Source of the DNA: Diplosphaera chodatii
Lineage: Eukaryota; Chlorophyta; Trebouxiophyceae; Prasiolales; Stichococcaceae
DNA: 64,000 nucleotides
Assembly: GCA_032358165.1 (NCBI GenBank)
Contig: JAALGY010000015.1
Location: 248,001-312,000, forward strand
Reading direction: 5' to 3'
The notes under the pieces are model-generated. The model had not been told where the DNA came from, searched no databases, and saw nothing but the letters and a program-made list of their open reading frames with translations. A program made the position numbers and the translations under genes. Shown piece after piece: positions 54,524 to 64,000 of the stretch; position 1 is the stretch's first letter, and the number at the start of each line of letters is the position of its first letter.

Positions 54524-56288
54524 ATGGCCGTCATGCAGTTGTCCAGCACACCCCAGCTTCTGCGGAACGCCACCCGGGCGTCGCTGCAGCCGGCAGCCCG
54601 CCGATCCGCGGTGCCCCTGCGCAAGCGCGTGATCGTTCGCGCGGAGGAGCAGGCCACAGAGGCCGCGGAGCCTACCCAGCCAGCAGCCACCAGCAGCGCG
54701 CCACCGCCGCGGCAGCAGAAGTCTAGCTGGGAGGTGAGCCGCACGATCAGTCGCCTCAGCCTCACCTGACACACCACACAAGATCACACTGCTGGACAGC
54801 CTGCACTGTGCTTGATACCGTGTGTCATGTGCATGCATTCCAGTTGCTGTTGGTGCGTCCTTGCAAACAGAGACATTGCGCATGCACCTGCAACATTCGT
54901 ATGCAAGGTTCCTTCAAGTGCTTGATGTTCTGCATATTCCCGTCTGCAGCTCATCGAGGAGCCCGTGCGAGGCGGTGAGTATGCCCTGATCGTCCTCGTG
55001 TCATGTGGTTATCATGTCCACATGCCTGGCATGCATGAATGTACGTGCGGTCCAAAAGGCAGGGCCTCTGACACATTGCCTGACACCAGCTGTCTTAATA
55101 CCGCAGGCAACGCACCAGACGGCGGCAAGCCAGTGTCACAGCGCAACAACGAGTTTGACAACCTGCTCATCAACTATGACGGCGCAGTGAGTTGTCCTTG
55201 ATTTTCTTCTGCCTGTGGACTGCATCCAATGTCATAGAAGCTCCTACATGCATGCGTGGGTTGGTGCACAAGCATTGCAAGGACGTGCGTGCATGTACGG
55301 TCAAAAGCCGGCTGATGCGTCTACTACCAATCAAACAGGATGAGCGCAGCCTCACTGGTCTCCCAGTCAGCTTCCCAGATGCCTTCCGCTTCAAGGGCGC
55401 CGCCCCTGAGGTGCGCCCCCTGATCGTCATGGAGTCATATGTTATTGTGTTCATCTCAAGAAGCCTCATTTGGACCAGTCAGCCAGCAGGCGGGCCAAGC
55501 AGCACCTGCTTCAAAGAATGCGTGCAGCTTGTGACGGTTTCTGTCTGCTGTCACAGGTCATCAACTGCAGACTCGCGATGCTGGGCGCCTTTGCTGGCCT
55601 GACGGCTGAGCTGGCCTCTGGCAAGAGCATCATCGAGCAGTACAGGTGCACCTTCAGCGCCAGATGTCAAGTGCATAGTGCTCTGCTGTTTCTCGCAACT
55701 GCTGCACGTTGACTTGCCCGTGTTCAGCAATGTGTATGTGATTTTGTCTGCTTCTGCCATATGTAGGATCGCACCACTGCCCATCGCGGCCGTGTTCCTT
55801 CTCTTTGCAGTTGCATCTCTGGTACGTCACCAGCTGCCACATGAAGTGGCCCCTCCCTGCTGCACAACCTGAGAACTAGGGCAGGATGTTTGCACCGCAC
55901 CAGACCGGCTGGCATGCCTGTGATGGGCTATGCAGCACTGCCCTAAAGTTGCATGTTTGATGGTGCAGATCCCAATCGCTAAGGGTGTGCCTCGGAAGGG
56001 TGCCGCTGAGTTTGGCAGCCCGCTGACGTTCTTGACGCCCACCCTGGAGGTCAATGTTGGCCGTGTTGCCATGCTGGTGCGCTACTTCTGCTTGCTGTGT
56101 GTAACGGTTGCTATGCGACACACCCATTGTCTGGGATGTGTAAGAACTCTACGGTAGCTTCCGTACAGCCCAAGCAGTAAAACCTGCACTCTTGGTACGT
56201 TAATGATTATCCTCAATGCTTGCCTTGCTTGCAGGGCATTGCTGGTACCATTCTGACGGAGACCATCATTGGCCACGCCGTGCTGTGA
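54524..56288 (+). CDS. ELIP-like (LHC superfamily) thylakoid protein B
   Basis: Eight exons: 54524-54733, 54950-54974, 55107-55186, 55339-55410, 55557-55645, 55767-55821, 55969-56076, 56235-56288; 230 residues. Exon 2 is only 25 bases. The transit peptide (MAVMQLSSTPQLLRNATRAS ... VIVRAEEQ) has the same texture as in protein A. A shared block PDGGKPVSQRNNEFDN matches PDGGPPIRERQNELDR of A. Helix I is EVINCRLAMLGAFAGLTAEL (N-C-R again); helix II PLPIAAVFLLFAVASL; helix III LEVNVGRVAMLGIAGTILTE, where the Asn of the E-x-x-N-G-R motif is Val207 (Glu204 and Arg209 kept). That Asn is a magnesium ligand of chlorophyll in related proteins, so B may bind one pigment fewer. B has more exons than A, and several junctions correspond (after the N-terminal domain, before helix I, after helix II). 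Confidence 0.86.
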
Positions 56289-56535
56289 AGGTCGTGTAGC
56301 AGTGCTGCTATGTTTCAGGACAAACCTCAGGACACAACTTCAGAAGGTCCCTGTGACGGGGGCCGATACATTGTTTGGGCTGGCGTTTGTATTGCCATGC
56401 CTGATTGTTCCTGCGGCGGTAGGCCGTAGCTCAGTCGTCATGTGATTGCAAGATCCTCTTGTTGGTTTCAGTAGATACGACAGAATTTGCAAAGTTGCAG
56501 TGCTGATGTAAGGAACACATACGTGAAGATGTAGC

Positions 56536-58059
56536 CTACTGCCATGGCGAGAATGGTAGGGGCACCAACATCCGCAACGTTGTTGCTGGTTGATCCCCAA
56601 AACTCAGACCACCAAGCTTCACGCTGCATGCATCCAAGTCCCTGATGCTCTGAAAACGGTGTAGCCCGAGAATTTGCTGCGTTCCCAGCACCGGTGACCC
56701 CACAAATACCAGCTCCGAGCCAAACTTCGATTGCAGCAACCTTGCGTTCCGCCCCAGCGCTGCCACCCTGTAAAGTGGGGACGGAAGGACGTAAGGCACC
56801 AAAACACATACAACGGATGCATGCTTGCAAACTTGCAGGCGCGCACAAAGGCGCAGCTGGGTGCTACCATCATCAGCCAAGAGGTTTAAACTCACCGGGC
56901 CATCAGTTCAGCACCATGCGTACCCCCGGACTCCGGGTGGTACGTCGCAAGCACGTAGGTGCCTCTGTGCGCGATGTTGCCGCCGCTACTGCCACCGCTG
57001 GCTTCACTGTTGCTGCCTGTGCTGTTGCTGTGGCTGCTGCCGGTCTGGAACGCTGCTGCTGACTGCATGCCCGTGGGGAACCGAAACTCGGCGATGAACT
57101 GTGGGTAGTTGGCGTGCCGGATGATGCTCGATGCCTGCGGACGCCAGACCCGATGCCAACACATCATGATGTTGCCCGCAAGTCGGAAGACTGCCACGGG
57201 CAAGGATAGGCTTGGAACATGGCATGCAGGGCGTGGGCACCTGGTGAACAATGCCGGCATGGCGCCCCGCGTCAACCATGTCTCGCTGCCAGATCACGTC
57301 ACGAGATGCCGCTGCCCGGGCCTCCTCCCTGTGGCTGAGGTCCTGTTGTGCACCCTGGTGTCAGGCTGTGTGCATGGCCAAATGTGCCGACACCCAACAC
57401 GCATGTCGCAGCCTGAGGGGGTGCCGCTGCCGACGTCCTATGCGCACCCTGTACTGGTACAGGTGCAGCACCGAGGTGAGGCTGCCGCCAGTGTCGCATG
57501 AAAACATCCTGCAGCACACATAGGAACGGCTGGGTGTCTCGCCACCGTGACAGCGTTACCACAACACCCTCGGGACGCAGCAGAACTGCTCACCCCAGCA
57601 ACGGCGAGAGTTGCTTGCGCCGCTCGATGTGCTCTGCCAACAGCTGCGCATGTACCGTGGCAGCACATCAGCCATAAAATTCTGTCAGACCCCACCAACA
57701 TCAAAATGGTGGAGCGGCACTGTGAGGTCGTTGCATGCCAGGATGCTGTGGCAGAACACTGATCGGCACATGGTTGGGATGGAAGACCGTATGCAGAGGT
57801 AGATCTGCCGCAGGAGCCTCAAGTACACAACGCGAAGCACCTGCAGATAAGGCTTCAGGCTTGCCGGCTGCAGCTGGTACTCCCGCAGCTCAATGATGCC
57901 CTGCGGCGATCGCGGCAGATCGTGCACGCCGTGCAGCAGCATCCTCTTGCCGTTGTCTGATGGGCCGGACGCAAACGGCCGCAGACCATGCAATGCCCAC
58001 ATGAATCGCTGCCCTACTTGGGACCGAGCGGCACTGCGAAGCACAGTGAGCGTTGCCAT
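56536..58059 (-). CDS. NIPSNAP-family protein
   Basis: Six exons: 58059-57841, 57643-57594, 57508-57448, 57342-57241, 57134-56896, 56767-56536; 300 residues. The first 40 residues (MATLTVLRSAARSQVGQRF) look like a mitochondrial presequence. The ferredoxin-like dimeric alpha-beta fold characteristic of NIPSNAP starts at GIIELREYQLQPASLKPYLQ; then AEHIERRKQLSPLLGMFSCD, GGSLTSVLHLYQYRDLSHRE, AASRDVIWQRDMVDAGRH, and a second repeat from ASSIIRHANYPQFIAEFRFP, with AALGRNARLLQSKFGSELVF near the end. A Ser/Gly/Asn-rich insert (about TGSSHSNSTGSNSEASGG) interrupts the second repeat. Animal NIPSNAP1/2 are mitochondrial matrix proteins that flag damaged mitochondria for mitophagy; the algal role is unknown. 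Head to head with the FBXO9-like gene. Confidence 0.86.
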
Positions 58060-58735
58060 GCTGCCGCAGAAGATTTTGTGATCCCACCGACAGCCCTCCG
58101 AACGACTACGGGTTAGGACAATGCTTTCATGTTTGCTGTCATCACAGCAGGGTGGCCGACAGTGTTACGCTGCACAAGCGGTGTTTGAGTGCGCAGCAGC
58201 CAAAAACGACACATATATTCTGCAACATCAGCGCGCGCAAACCATCATAGCCATGCAACGATGCATGCTGGATGAACTTGCACTGTGAACCTGGTGCGAA
58301 AGCCTTCGGAATGGTGCTGCACCTCGCAGCAAGCTTGAGGGTTTGACTGACACAGCACGTGCATGCTCTCACGTCGTCATTTGCAGTGCACGCACAGCTG
58401 CTCAAAAGCATGTCTGCAATTCAAACTGTGACTAGGTAGTGCTTGCAGCATCGCATGAACCCGCTCAGTGTGCTGTGCTGCATAAGAGCGCTTCTCCTAG
58501 CGACACACTGCACCACCAGTTGACTGCTCAGCGGGGCACTGCTTGCACCTGCCCCAGAGAAGGAACCACAGCTGCAACCTGCTTCATATTCTGTTTGAAT
58601 CTCAGCTATTGCTCTTCTCGTCTCCACCGTGGCTCTCAGATTTTGGTGGTGGCAGGTCAACAAGTGGTAACCTGAGGCTGTCCAGTGCAACAGTTCATGA
58701 CAGCGTGATAACCCCAGCCTAGAGGCATACGTATC
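58060..58735. promoter_or_regulatory. Divergent region between NIPSNAP and FBXO9-like genes
   Basis: Start codons 676 bases apart facing outward; it should contain both promoters. The minus-strand frame running into it has no family resemblance. Confidence 0.4.
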
Positions 58736-61104
58736 ATGGCCACCGTTACGGTCAGCGCGCAGCCGCTCCATAACGGCAAGGACGGCGGCATGGCGGGTGT
58801 GCTGGACCCGGATGCTCTGCCGCACACCTTGTACCTGCCCACCTGGCGCCCCTGGCTGGCGCTGTACGGCGCCAGGGTGCGGCCTGGCGGCCTACACAGA
58901 GCGCAGGAGGTCAGCACATGTTTGCGCCTGACGTTTGGCGGATGCACAATTGTGTGAAAGTGTGTCCATGTGTGATGTTCATGGTGGCGAGTGTGCTGGA
59001 TGCCATTCCCGGCAGGCGATGGCGCCCATCCAGGCGCTGCTGCCGGACGAGCTGCTGCTGCACATCCTGTCGCTGCTGCCGGTGCGATCGCTGGCGACCG
59101 CCTGCTGCGCGTGCCAGCAGTGGCGCCAGCTGGGCGACGCACAGGTTGGCGCGTCGACATGCCTTGCAGGCTGGAGTAACCTGATGCGCGCTGCTGGCAT
59201 GCCTGCCTCGAACTGTGTACACCTGCAGCAACGCCCAGGGTCAGCTGAGGTAGCGGTGACTGGATTCTGCAGTCGCTCTGGCGGGCGGCGTGTCTTGACG
59301 CCTTCACTGATGCGGACCTGGCGGCCAACATGCACATATGCAAGACGCAGCACAAGTACGGTTCGACTACTGGACCCTGCGCTATGTCATCTACTGGACG
59401 CTGCGCCATGTCCATCCGGCTGACTGCTGTGCGACGTGAGGCGTGGCTGTGCATTGGCGGCGATAATCTTGAGTTCTCGCAGGGGCCGCTGGCGGAACAT
59501 GTACCTGGACCGGCCGCACGTGCGACACGATGGCATCTACGTCAGCCGCAACACCTACATCAAGGTGCCAGGCCGTGCACGCACCCAGCACCAATGATGT
59601 GCTGGGGTCATGAGCTTCGTCAGTGTAGCGCTCTGCAGCTTTCAGGCAGATCATGCATTCGCTCACGCCCTTCCCTGATACCCAACAGTGTTAATCTCTG
59701 AGACTGCTTGAATTGTGCCCTGCAGCGCGGCATCGTGGAGTGGCGCGTGCGCAATGCGTGCCATTTGGTTGCATACTACCGCTACTACCGCTTCCTGCCC
59801 AATGGCGCGCTGCTGTACCGCACCAGCCCAGAGGTACTTTTAATGGATTCAATTCATTGTGTGCAAGTCGGTGCATTACATAGCATCTTGTGCAGGGTCG
59901 GCGCTGACCAGCTGCAAACCACTGCACTACCATCTGGTATCAGCAGCATTTACAAGGTGTCTTACTGTGCCACGACATCCACGTGATCAGGTGGTGCGGG
60001 TGGTGGCCAAAACCCTGGCAGACATGCCGCCCGGCGCGAAGCGGCGGCGCGACGACAGCGTCTCCGTTGGCCGCTGGTTCCTGAACGTGGGCTACTGACC
60101 ACCCATCTGTATCATTACCGCCATCTGCTGAATGTAGCTGTCAACTGGTAGGCATGCCCACGGAGTAAGTAGCATGGGAGCCGTCTCTGAACCCAGCTGC
60201 TGAGGGTAGGTCGGGAACGGGTCATGACCTTCTGGATATCCTCGGGGTATCCTCGGGGCTCACTCCAGAGAATTTCAGGGAGGCTAGCTGAGGGAACACA
60301 AAAAGTGGCTGTCTGCCCGCAGGACGACAAGCTGTTCACCAAGGTGGTGTACCCCAACTGCGCGTCGACGGAGATCCGGACGCGGCTGCGGCTGCGGTCC
60401 ACGGTGCGCGGCGCCCGGGACCGCCTGGACGCCCTGTCCATCACCAGCTACGACCGCGTCGCGCGCAGCTCTGCACCCCTGGGTGGGTCCCCAGAATCCA
60501 ATGCCACAGCACCCTGCTCCATCAGCGCTCTGCTCCCACCCTGGCTCGTTGCTGTGCGGCGCAGCGTGGCGTACAGTTGTGCTCTACAGTGCCGCCTGGC
60601 ACCCGGCTGCCTTGCCTGTGTGCTGATGGGGTGTGCTCAGGAAGCCACTGTCTGGTACTGCAACGCCTGCATTCGCTGGGTGGCAACTCTCGGCAATCCC
60701 TGTGTGCCACCCTGATCATGCATTGCAGTATCAGCTGACAGCCCTTCTGCATGGTTGACTGCAGACTTCAACCCGGATGCGGATGACAACGATGATGCGG
60801 GGGCGGAGGTGCGGGACCACCGGCGGGGGATGTGCACCTTTGTCTTCGTCCCCTGGGAGGAGGTGGGAGCCCCCCTGGTGGTGACAGCGTGTGCCTCAGA
60901 GAAACATCTCAATACAACGTTGCATCGCATCGCTGCATCCTGCAGGCTGAGCCTGGCTGCGCCCTGGTGGCACAGCCGCCATGCCATGCTGCGTACTGGC
61001 GTGAGCGCACCCAGCCCATAAGGCGGTGTGTTGCTGCTGCACAGGTCAACACCAGCATCCTCAACAAGTCGGTGGCCGAAATGGACGTTTTTGTTCCTGG
61101 ATAA
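58736..61104 (+). CDS. FBXO9: FBXO9-like F-box protein
   Basis: Nine exons: 58736-58909, 59016-59144, 59273-59355, 59483-59564, 59726-59833, 59991-60086, 60323-60482, 60765-60862, 61045-61104; 329 residues. F-box proteins link substrates to SKP1-cullin ubiquitin ligases. The F-box is IQALLPDELLLHILSLLPVR then SLATACCACQQWRQLGDAQ; it is followed by SLWRAACLDAFTDADLAANM, GRWRNMYLDRPHVRHDGIYV, SRNTYIKRGIVEWR and YRYYRFLPNGALLYRTSPE, which is the FBXO9/Hrt3 signature region. The beta-rich C-terminal domain reads DDKLFTKVVYPNCASTEIRT, RLRLRSTVRGARDRLDAL, FVFVPWEE and SILNKSVAEMDVFVPG. The N-terminal TPR-like segment of animal FBXO9 is absent; the first 58 residues here (LPTWRPWLALYGARV) differ. 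In animals FBXO9 targets mTOR-pathway adaptors; the algal substrate is unknown. Confidence 0.88.
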
Positions 61105-61700
61105 TTTTTAAAGGGTTGTTTCTGAAGATAGAACAACAGAACCGTGTGTGCATCTTGCAACGCATAGGTCCGCCGGCAGGGCGTTCATATCATCCTGTGT
61201 TCGTATTCTTGTGTGGCAACCCGCAGCAGCACTCTTGCCTTGAGGGCCAACAGCACCCTTAGAGGAAGTCTAAAAGAGGCCACTGCGGCGATACGAAGAT
61301 GCTCCCCGTGCACTCGGGAAATGCTCCATGTTTTGTCAGCTGCCTCCAGCTAGCCTGCCAGCTGGCCGACTTTGGAGCTTGCTCTTCTACACCAGACGCT
61401 GCGATGCCCGCGCACAGCCCATCAAATGTGTGTATGGCCGTCATCAAGCGGTGACATTGCGTGCAGCCGCCTGCAGAGCCGTCTTGTTGTGCTGCACATG
61501 CAACGGATGTCGGCTTCGCAACAGCTCTCCTGTGCCCAGCACATGCCTGGAATAAGGGAATCTGCGCACGCACGTCCGACCTATGAAACGTCAGAGGCCT
61601 GAAGTTCAAGTGCACATTCTATCCAGCACTTGCAGGCTGCAACTCCTCCGCTCAGTTCCGGCAGATCTAGCTGACAGCGGAGGCTGAGCCCCTTGACGTC
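61105..61700. other. Intergenic region, FBXO9-like / EEP gene
   Basis: 3' UTR of the F-box gene and promoter of the EEP gene, both on the plus strand. A minus-strand frame of 118 codons (61615-61259) shows no family features. Confidence 0.35.
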
Positions 61701-63969
61701 ATGATGTCTCGCATCCTAACGATCGCGCTGCTGGCGTGCGCGCTGGTGCTCGGGACAGCAGACGGCCGCTCCCTGGCTGGCAACAACGACGACGACGACT
61801 ACAAAAAGGGGCGCAACAGCCAGAAGTACCATGGCAAGAGGCACAACAACAGGTGGACTTCGTGAGCAGGCGGAGATCCGGTCCATGTTACCATCGCCCA
61901 GCGTGCAAAGCCTTCGAGCGCTGTCCTGACGCATAAATGGAGCTATCTCAATCGCGTTCGCTGCACAGCAGCGCTGAGCCCAGACAATCACGTCGGGAAA
62001 GCAGGGAAACATCCTTGCCTGGTACACTTCTGCTGAGTCCATGTGCCGCCCGCCCGCAGGAGCACCCGGCTGCGGGTGATGAGCTACAACATCTTCCACG
62101 GCGTGGGTCAGGACAACAGGCTGGACCTGCCGCGCACCGCGCAGGTCATCCGGAACCAGAAGGTCGACATTGTCGGGCTGCAGGTGCGCATGCCGGCTGT
62201 TGCACCCCCACTATCTGACGCATTGCATGGTACATATTGATGCTAAGGATGGAGCTGCAGTGGTGTGCAACCTGCATGGGCGTCTGAAAGGTGACTGCCT
62301 GTAATGTGCTGTTCTCATGACACCTAGATCGGCCAGCAGCCAACTGCCATGCAGTCATCTGATTCCGGGCTGTCATGCATTCTGCAGGAGGTCGACAACG
62401 CATACAGCTCCCGCAGGTGAGACTGATATTCCTCACAGCTTCCCGGGGTGCTGAAAGTGCTCGTGCACGGTCTGGGCAGCAGTGCAAAGCTGAATGCGCA
62501 AGACGTGTGGACTGGCCCACCTGTGGCACCCAGCCGACAGTGTCATGCCATCCACTGCAGCAACTACACGGAGCAGGCCAAGGAGCTGGCCAAGCTGCTG
62601 GGCTGGAACTACGTCTTCGCCCCCAACCTGAACCTGACGCGCCTCGCCGACACGCCGCCACAGTTTGCGTCCCGCCAGTACGGCACCGCCATCCTGACGC
62701 GGTGAGTTCCGCGCAGAGTTGCCGTCCCTGCGGACATGCAGCCTTGGATGCCAACGTGGCACTGCCTCCGATGCCATCTGCGTGTCATGTTGCGGGTCGT
62801 GGTCACCTGCCCAAATCACTGCAGATGAAGGTGCATGCTGTATCGTGTACTGGCCTCGCTCGACTAATGGGTCACCATTGCGACCGCCTGGATCCACTGC
62901 TGCGCAGGTTCAAGATCCTGGAGTCCAAGAACACCTTCCTGTCGAAGCTCCTGCCCACGGTGCGAGCTGCGCCGCATCATTTTGCCGATTTGCCTTTCGT
63001 CACTGGTCCAGCAACCTGGCTGTGTGGCGAGCCAGTGCAGCAGCTGCACCCATGCTTTTCCTCACGTTTCCTCACGGCTGATCACCCATACCCTCACGCA
63101 ACCTGCATGCTCCCTGCATGCCGCGCCCTGCACTGAATGGTCAGGCGAGATCTGGGTCTGGCGACCTGTGCAGTAGTCCTGCATCACGCTAAATTGATTT
63201 AGCGTCGAGCTCGCTAAATTGCCCTAAACCAATTTAGCGCTGGCGCTGAACCAGTTTCGCGTGTCGTATAGGAGCTGAACGCTGTCGCTGTTTTTCCCGA
63301 CTGCTTCGTCGGCACGTCAAATCATCAAACAGGACTGATCACTTTGACTTCACGATGGGTTTACACATGCATACTGCTCATAAGGCACGGCATGTGCGTG
63401 GTGCCGCAGGCGGAGCAGCGCGGCCTGGCGCAGGCGAAGCTGCGCATCAACAACGAGAACGTGTGGTTCTTCAACACCCACCTGTCCGCCGCCGGCTTCA
63501 GGAACGGCGAGAACGGTACCACCGAGCGCACCACGCAGGTGACTACAAAAGTATAATCTATGTGTGCTACCACCCCTCAGCTGATGCCACGGCGGCGCAG
63601 CCGCTGCTGGGGTCGACATGCCGGCTGCGCTGTTGGTCGTCTGAACAGGCAGAACAGCGTCCCGCACAAAGGCTGCGCAATGAGCTCACACTCAGCAGCG
63701 GCGTGTGCAGTGGCACCGGTCGTGTTGTGCCATACTGATGGTGCCAGCGTGCAATATGGCAGCGTGGCATGGTCCATGCCTGCACATGTACAGCAAACGA
63801 CACCGCTGCGGCCTGCACTGGGGCGGGCGTCGCCACAGCTGGAGCAAAATCATTGCATGCGCCTGCGCAGGTGCTGGAGGTGATCGCACAGGTGAAGAAG
63901 ACCACAAAGAACTACCGCACCCCCTTTGTGCTGGTCGGGGACTTCAACGCGCGGCCCGACCAGTTTGAG
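61701..63969 (+). CDS. Secreted endonuclease/exonuclease/phosphatase protein, 3' truncated
   Basis: Seven exons inside the window: 61701-61852, 62060-62183, 62388-62416 (29 bases), 62561-62701, 62908-62959, 63410-63538, 63871-63969; at least 242 residues, continuing beyond the right edge after DQFE. A clear signal peptide opens the protein: MMSRILTIALLACALVLGTA, cut before DGRSLAG. A short Asp/Lys-rich spacer (NNDDDDYKKGRN) follows. The EEP fold has RLRVMSYNIFHGVGQDNRLD (Asn), VDIVGLQEVDNAYSS (metal-binding Glu), NYVFAPNLNLTRL, RQYGTAILTR, WFFNTHLSAAG (N-T-H) and PFVLVGDFNARPDQ (G-D-x-N-A). These are the catalytic residues shared by DNase I, sphingomyelinases and inositol phosphatases. A secreted phosphodiesterase acting on nucleic acid or phospholipid is likely; which cannot be told. 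Confidence 0.9.
63187..63239. repeat. Two adjacent hairpins built from one 8-base word
   Basis: Inside the intron between exons 5 and 6 of the EEP gene. The word CGCTAAAT and its complement ATTTAGCG occur alternately. Positions 63187-63204 form a perfect 8-base stem with a 2-base loop; positions 63212-63220 and 63231-63239 form a perfect 9-base stem with a 10-base loop. A degraded further copy may lie at 63248-63262. The AT-rich stems contrast with the GC-rich surroundings, suggesting a small inserted element. Confidence 0.6.
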
Positions 63970-64000
63970 GTGCGAAAAAATAAAAAATAAAACCCAGCGC

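Overview
This is nuclear DNA of a green alga. The genes are broken into many short exons (mostly 50-200 bases) by GT-AG introns of about 100-350 bases, the base composition is GC-rich, and the gene set is that of a photosynthetic eukaryote: early-light-inducible (ELIP-like) thylakoid proteins, a chloroplast envelope protein and a siroheme-branch methyltransferase, next to core eukaryotic genes (dyskerin, APC11, COP9 subunit 8, MAF1, alanyl-tRNA synthetase). A trebouxiophyte (Chlorella/Coccomyxa-like) is my best guess; the sequence alone does not fix the genus. No prokaryotic operons, CRISPR arrays, rRNA, tRNA or intact mobile elements were found.

I built 25 gene models by hand. For each I required GT-AG (once GC-AG) junctions, matching phase across every junction, and agreement with the family. 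Left to right: START-like lipid-binding protein (+, cut by the left edge); CBF5/dyskerin (-); mitoribosomal mL43 (+); DUF1206 membrane protein (-); plastid envelope protein (-); APC11 (+); beta-helix protein (-); plastid Cys-rich protein (+); RhoGAP with a FAM13-like tail (-); DedA/VTT membrane protein (+); small acidic protein (-); glycine-rich repeat protein (+, 5' end unresolved); CSN8 (-); MAF1 (-); a GST-like domain fused to alanyl-tRNA synthetase (+, 27 exons, 8 kb); uroporphyrinogen-III methyltransferase-like (-); short-chain dehydrogenase (+); TPMT/HOL-type methyltransferase (+); rhodanese/TrhO-like STR6 (-); inositol monophosphatase (+); two ELIP-like paralogues back to back (- and +); NIPSNAP (-); FBXO9-like F-box protein (+); secreted endonuclease/exonuclease/phosphatase (EEP) protein (+, cut by the right edge).

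Strands alternate almost perfectly, so the window is a chain of head-to-head pairs (ten of them, 324 to 976 bases between start codons) joined by convergent ends. Some pairs are functionally suggestive (CBF5 with mL43; MAF1 with AlaRS; the ELIP duplicates), most are not.

The most notable observations are the in-frame GST-AlaRS fusion, an APC11 that has lost three of the four ligands of its third zinc site, a SUMT-like enzyme altered in the normally invariant GGDP-xFGRG region, the RhoGAP-FAM13 architecture in an alga, and a glycine-rich repeat gene that needs a GC-AG intron.
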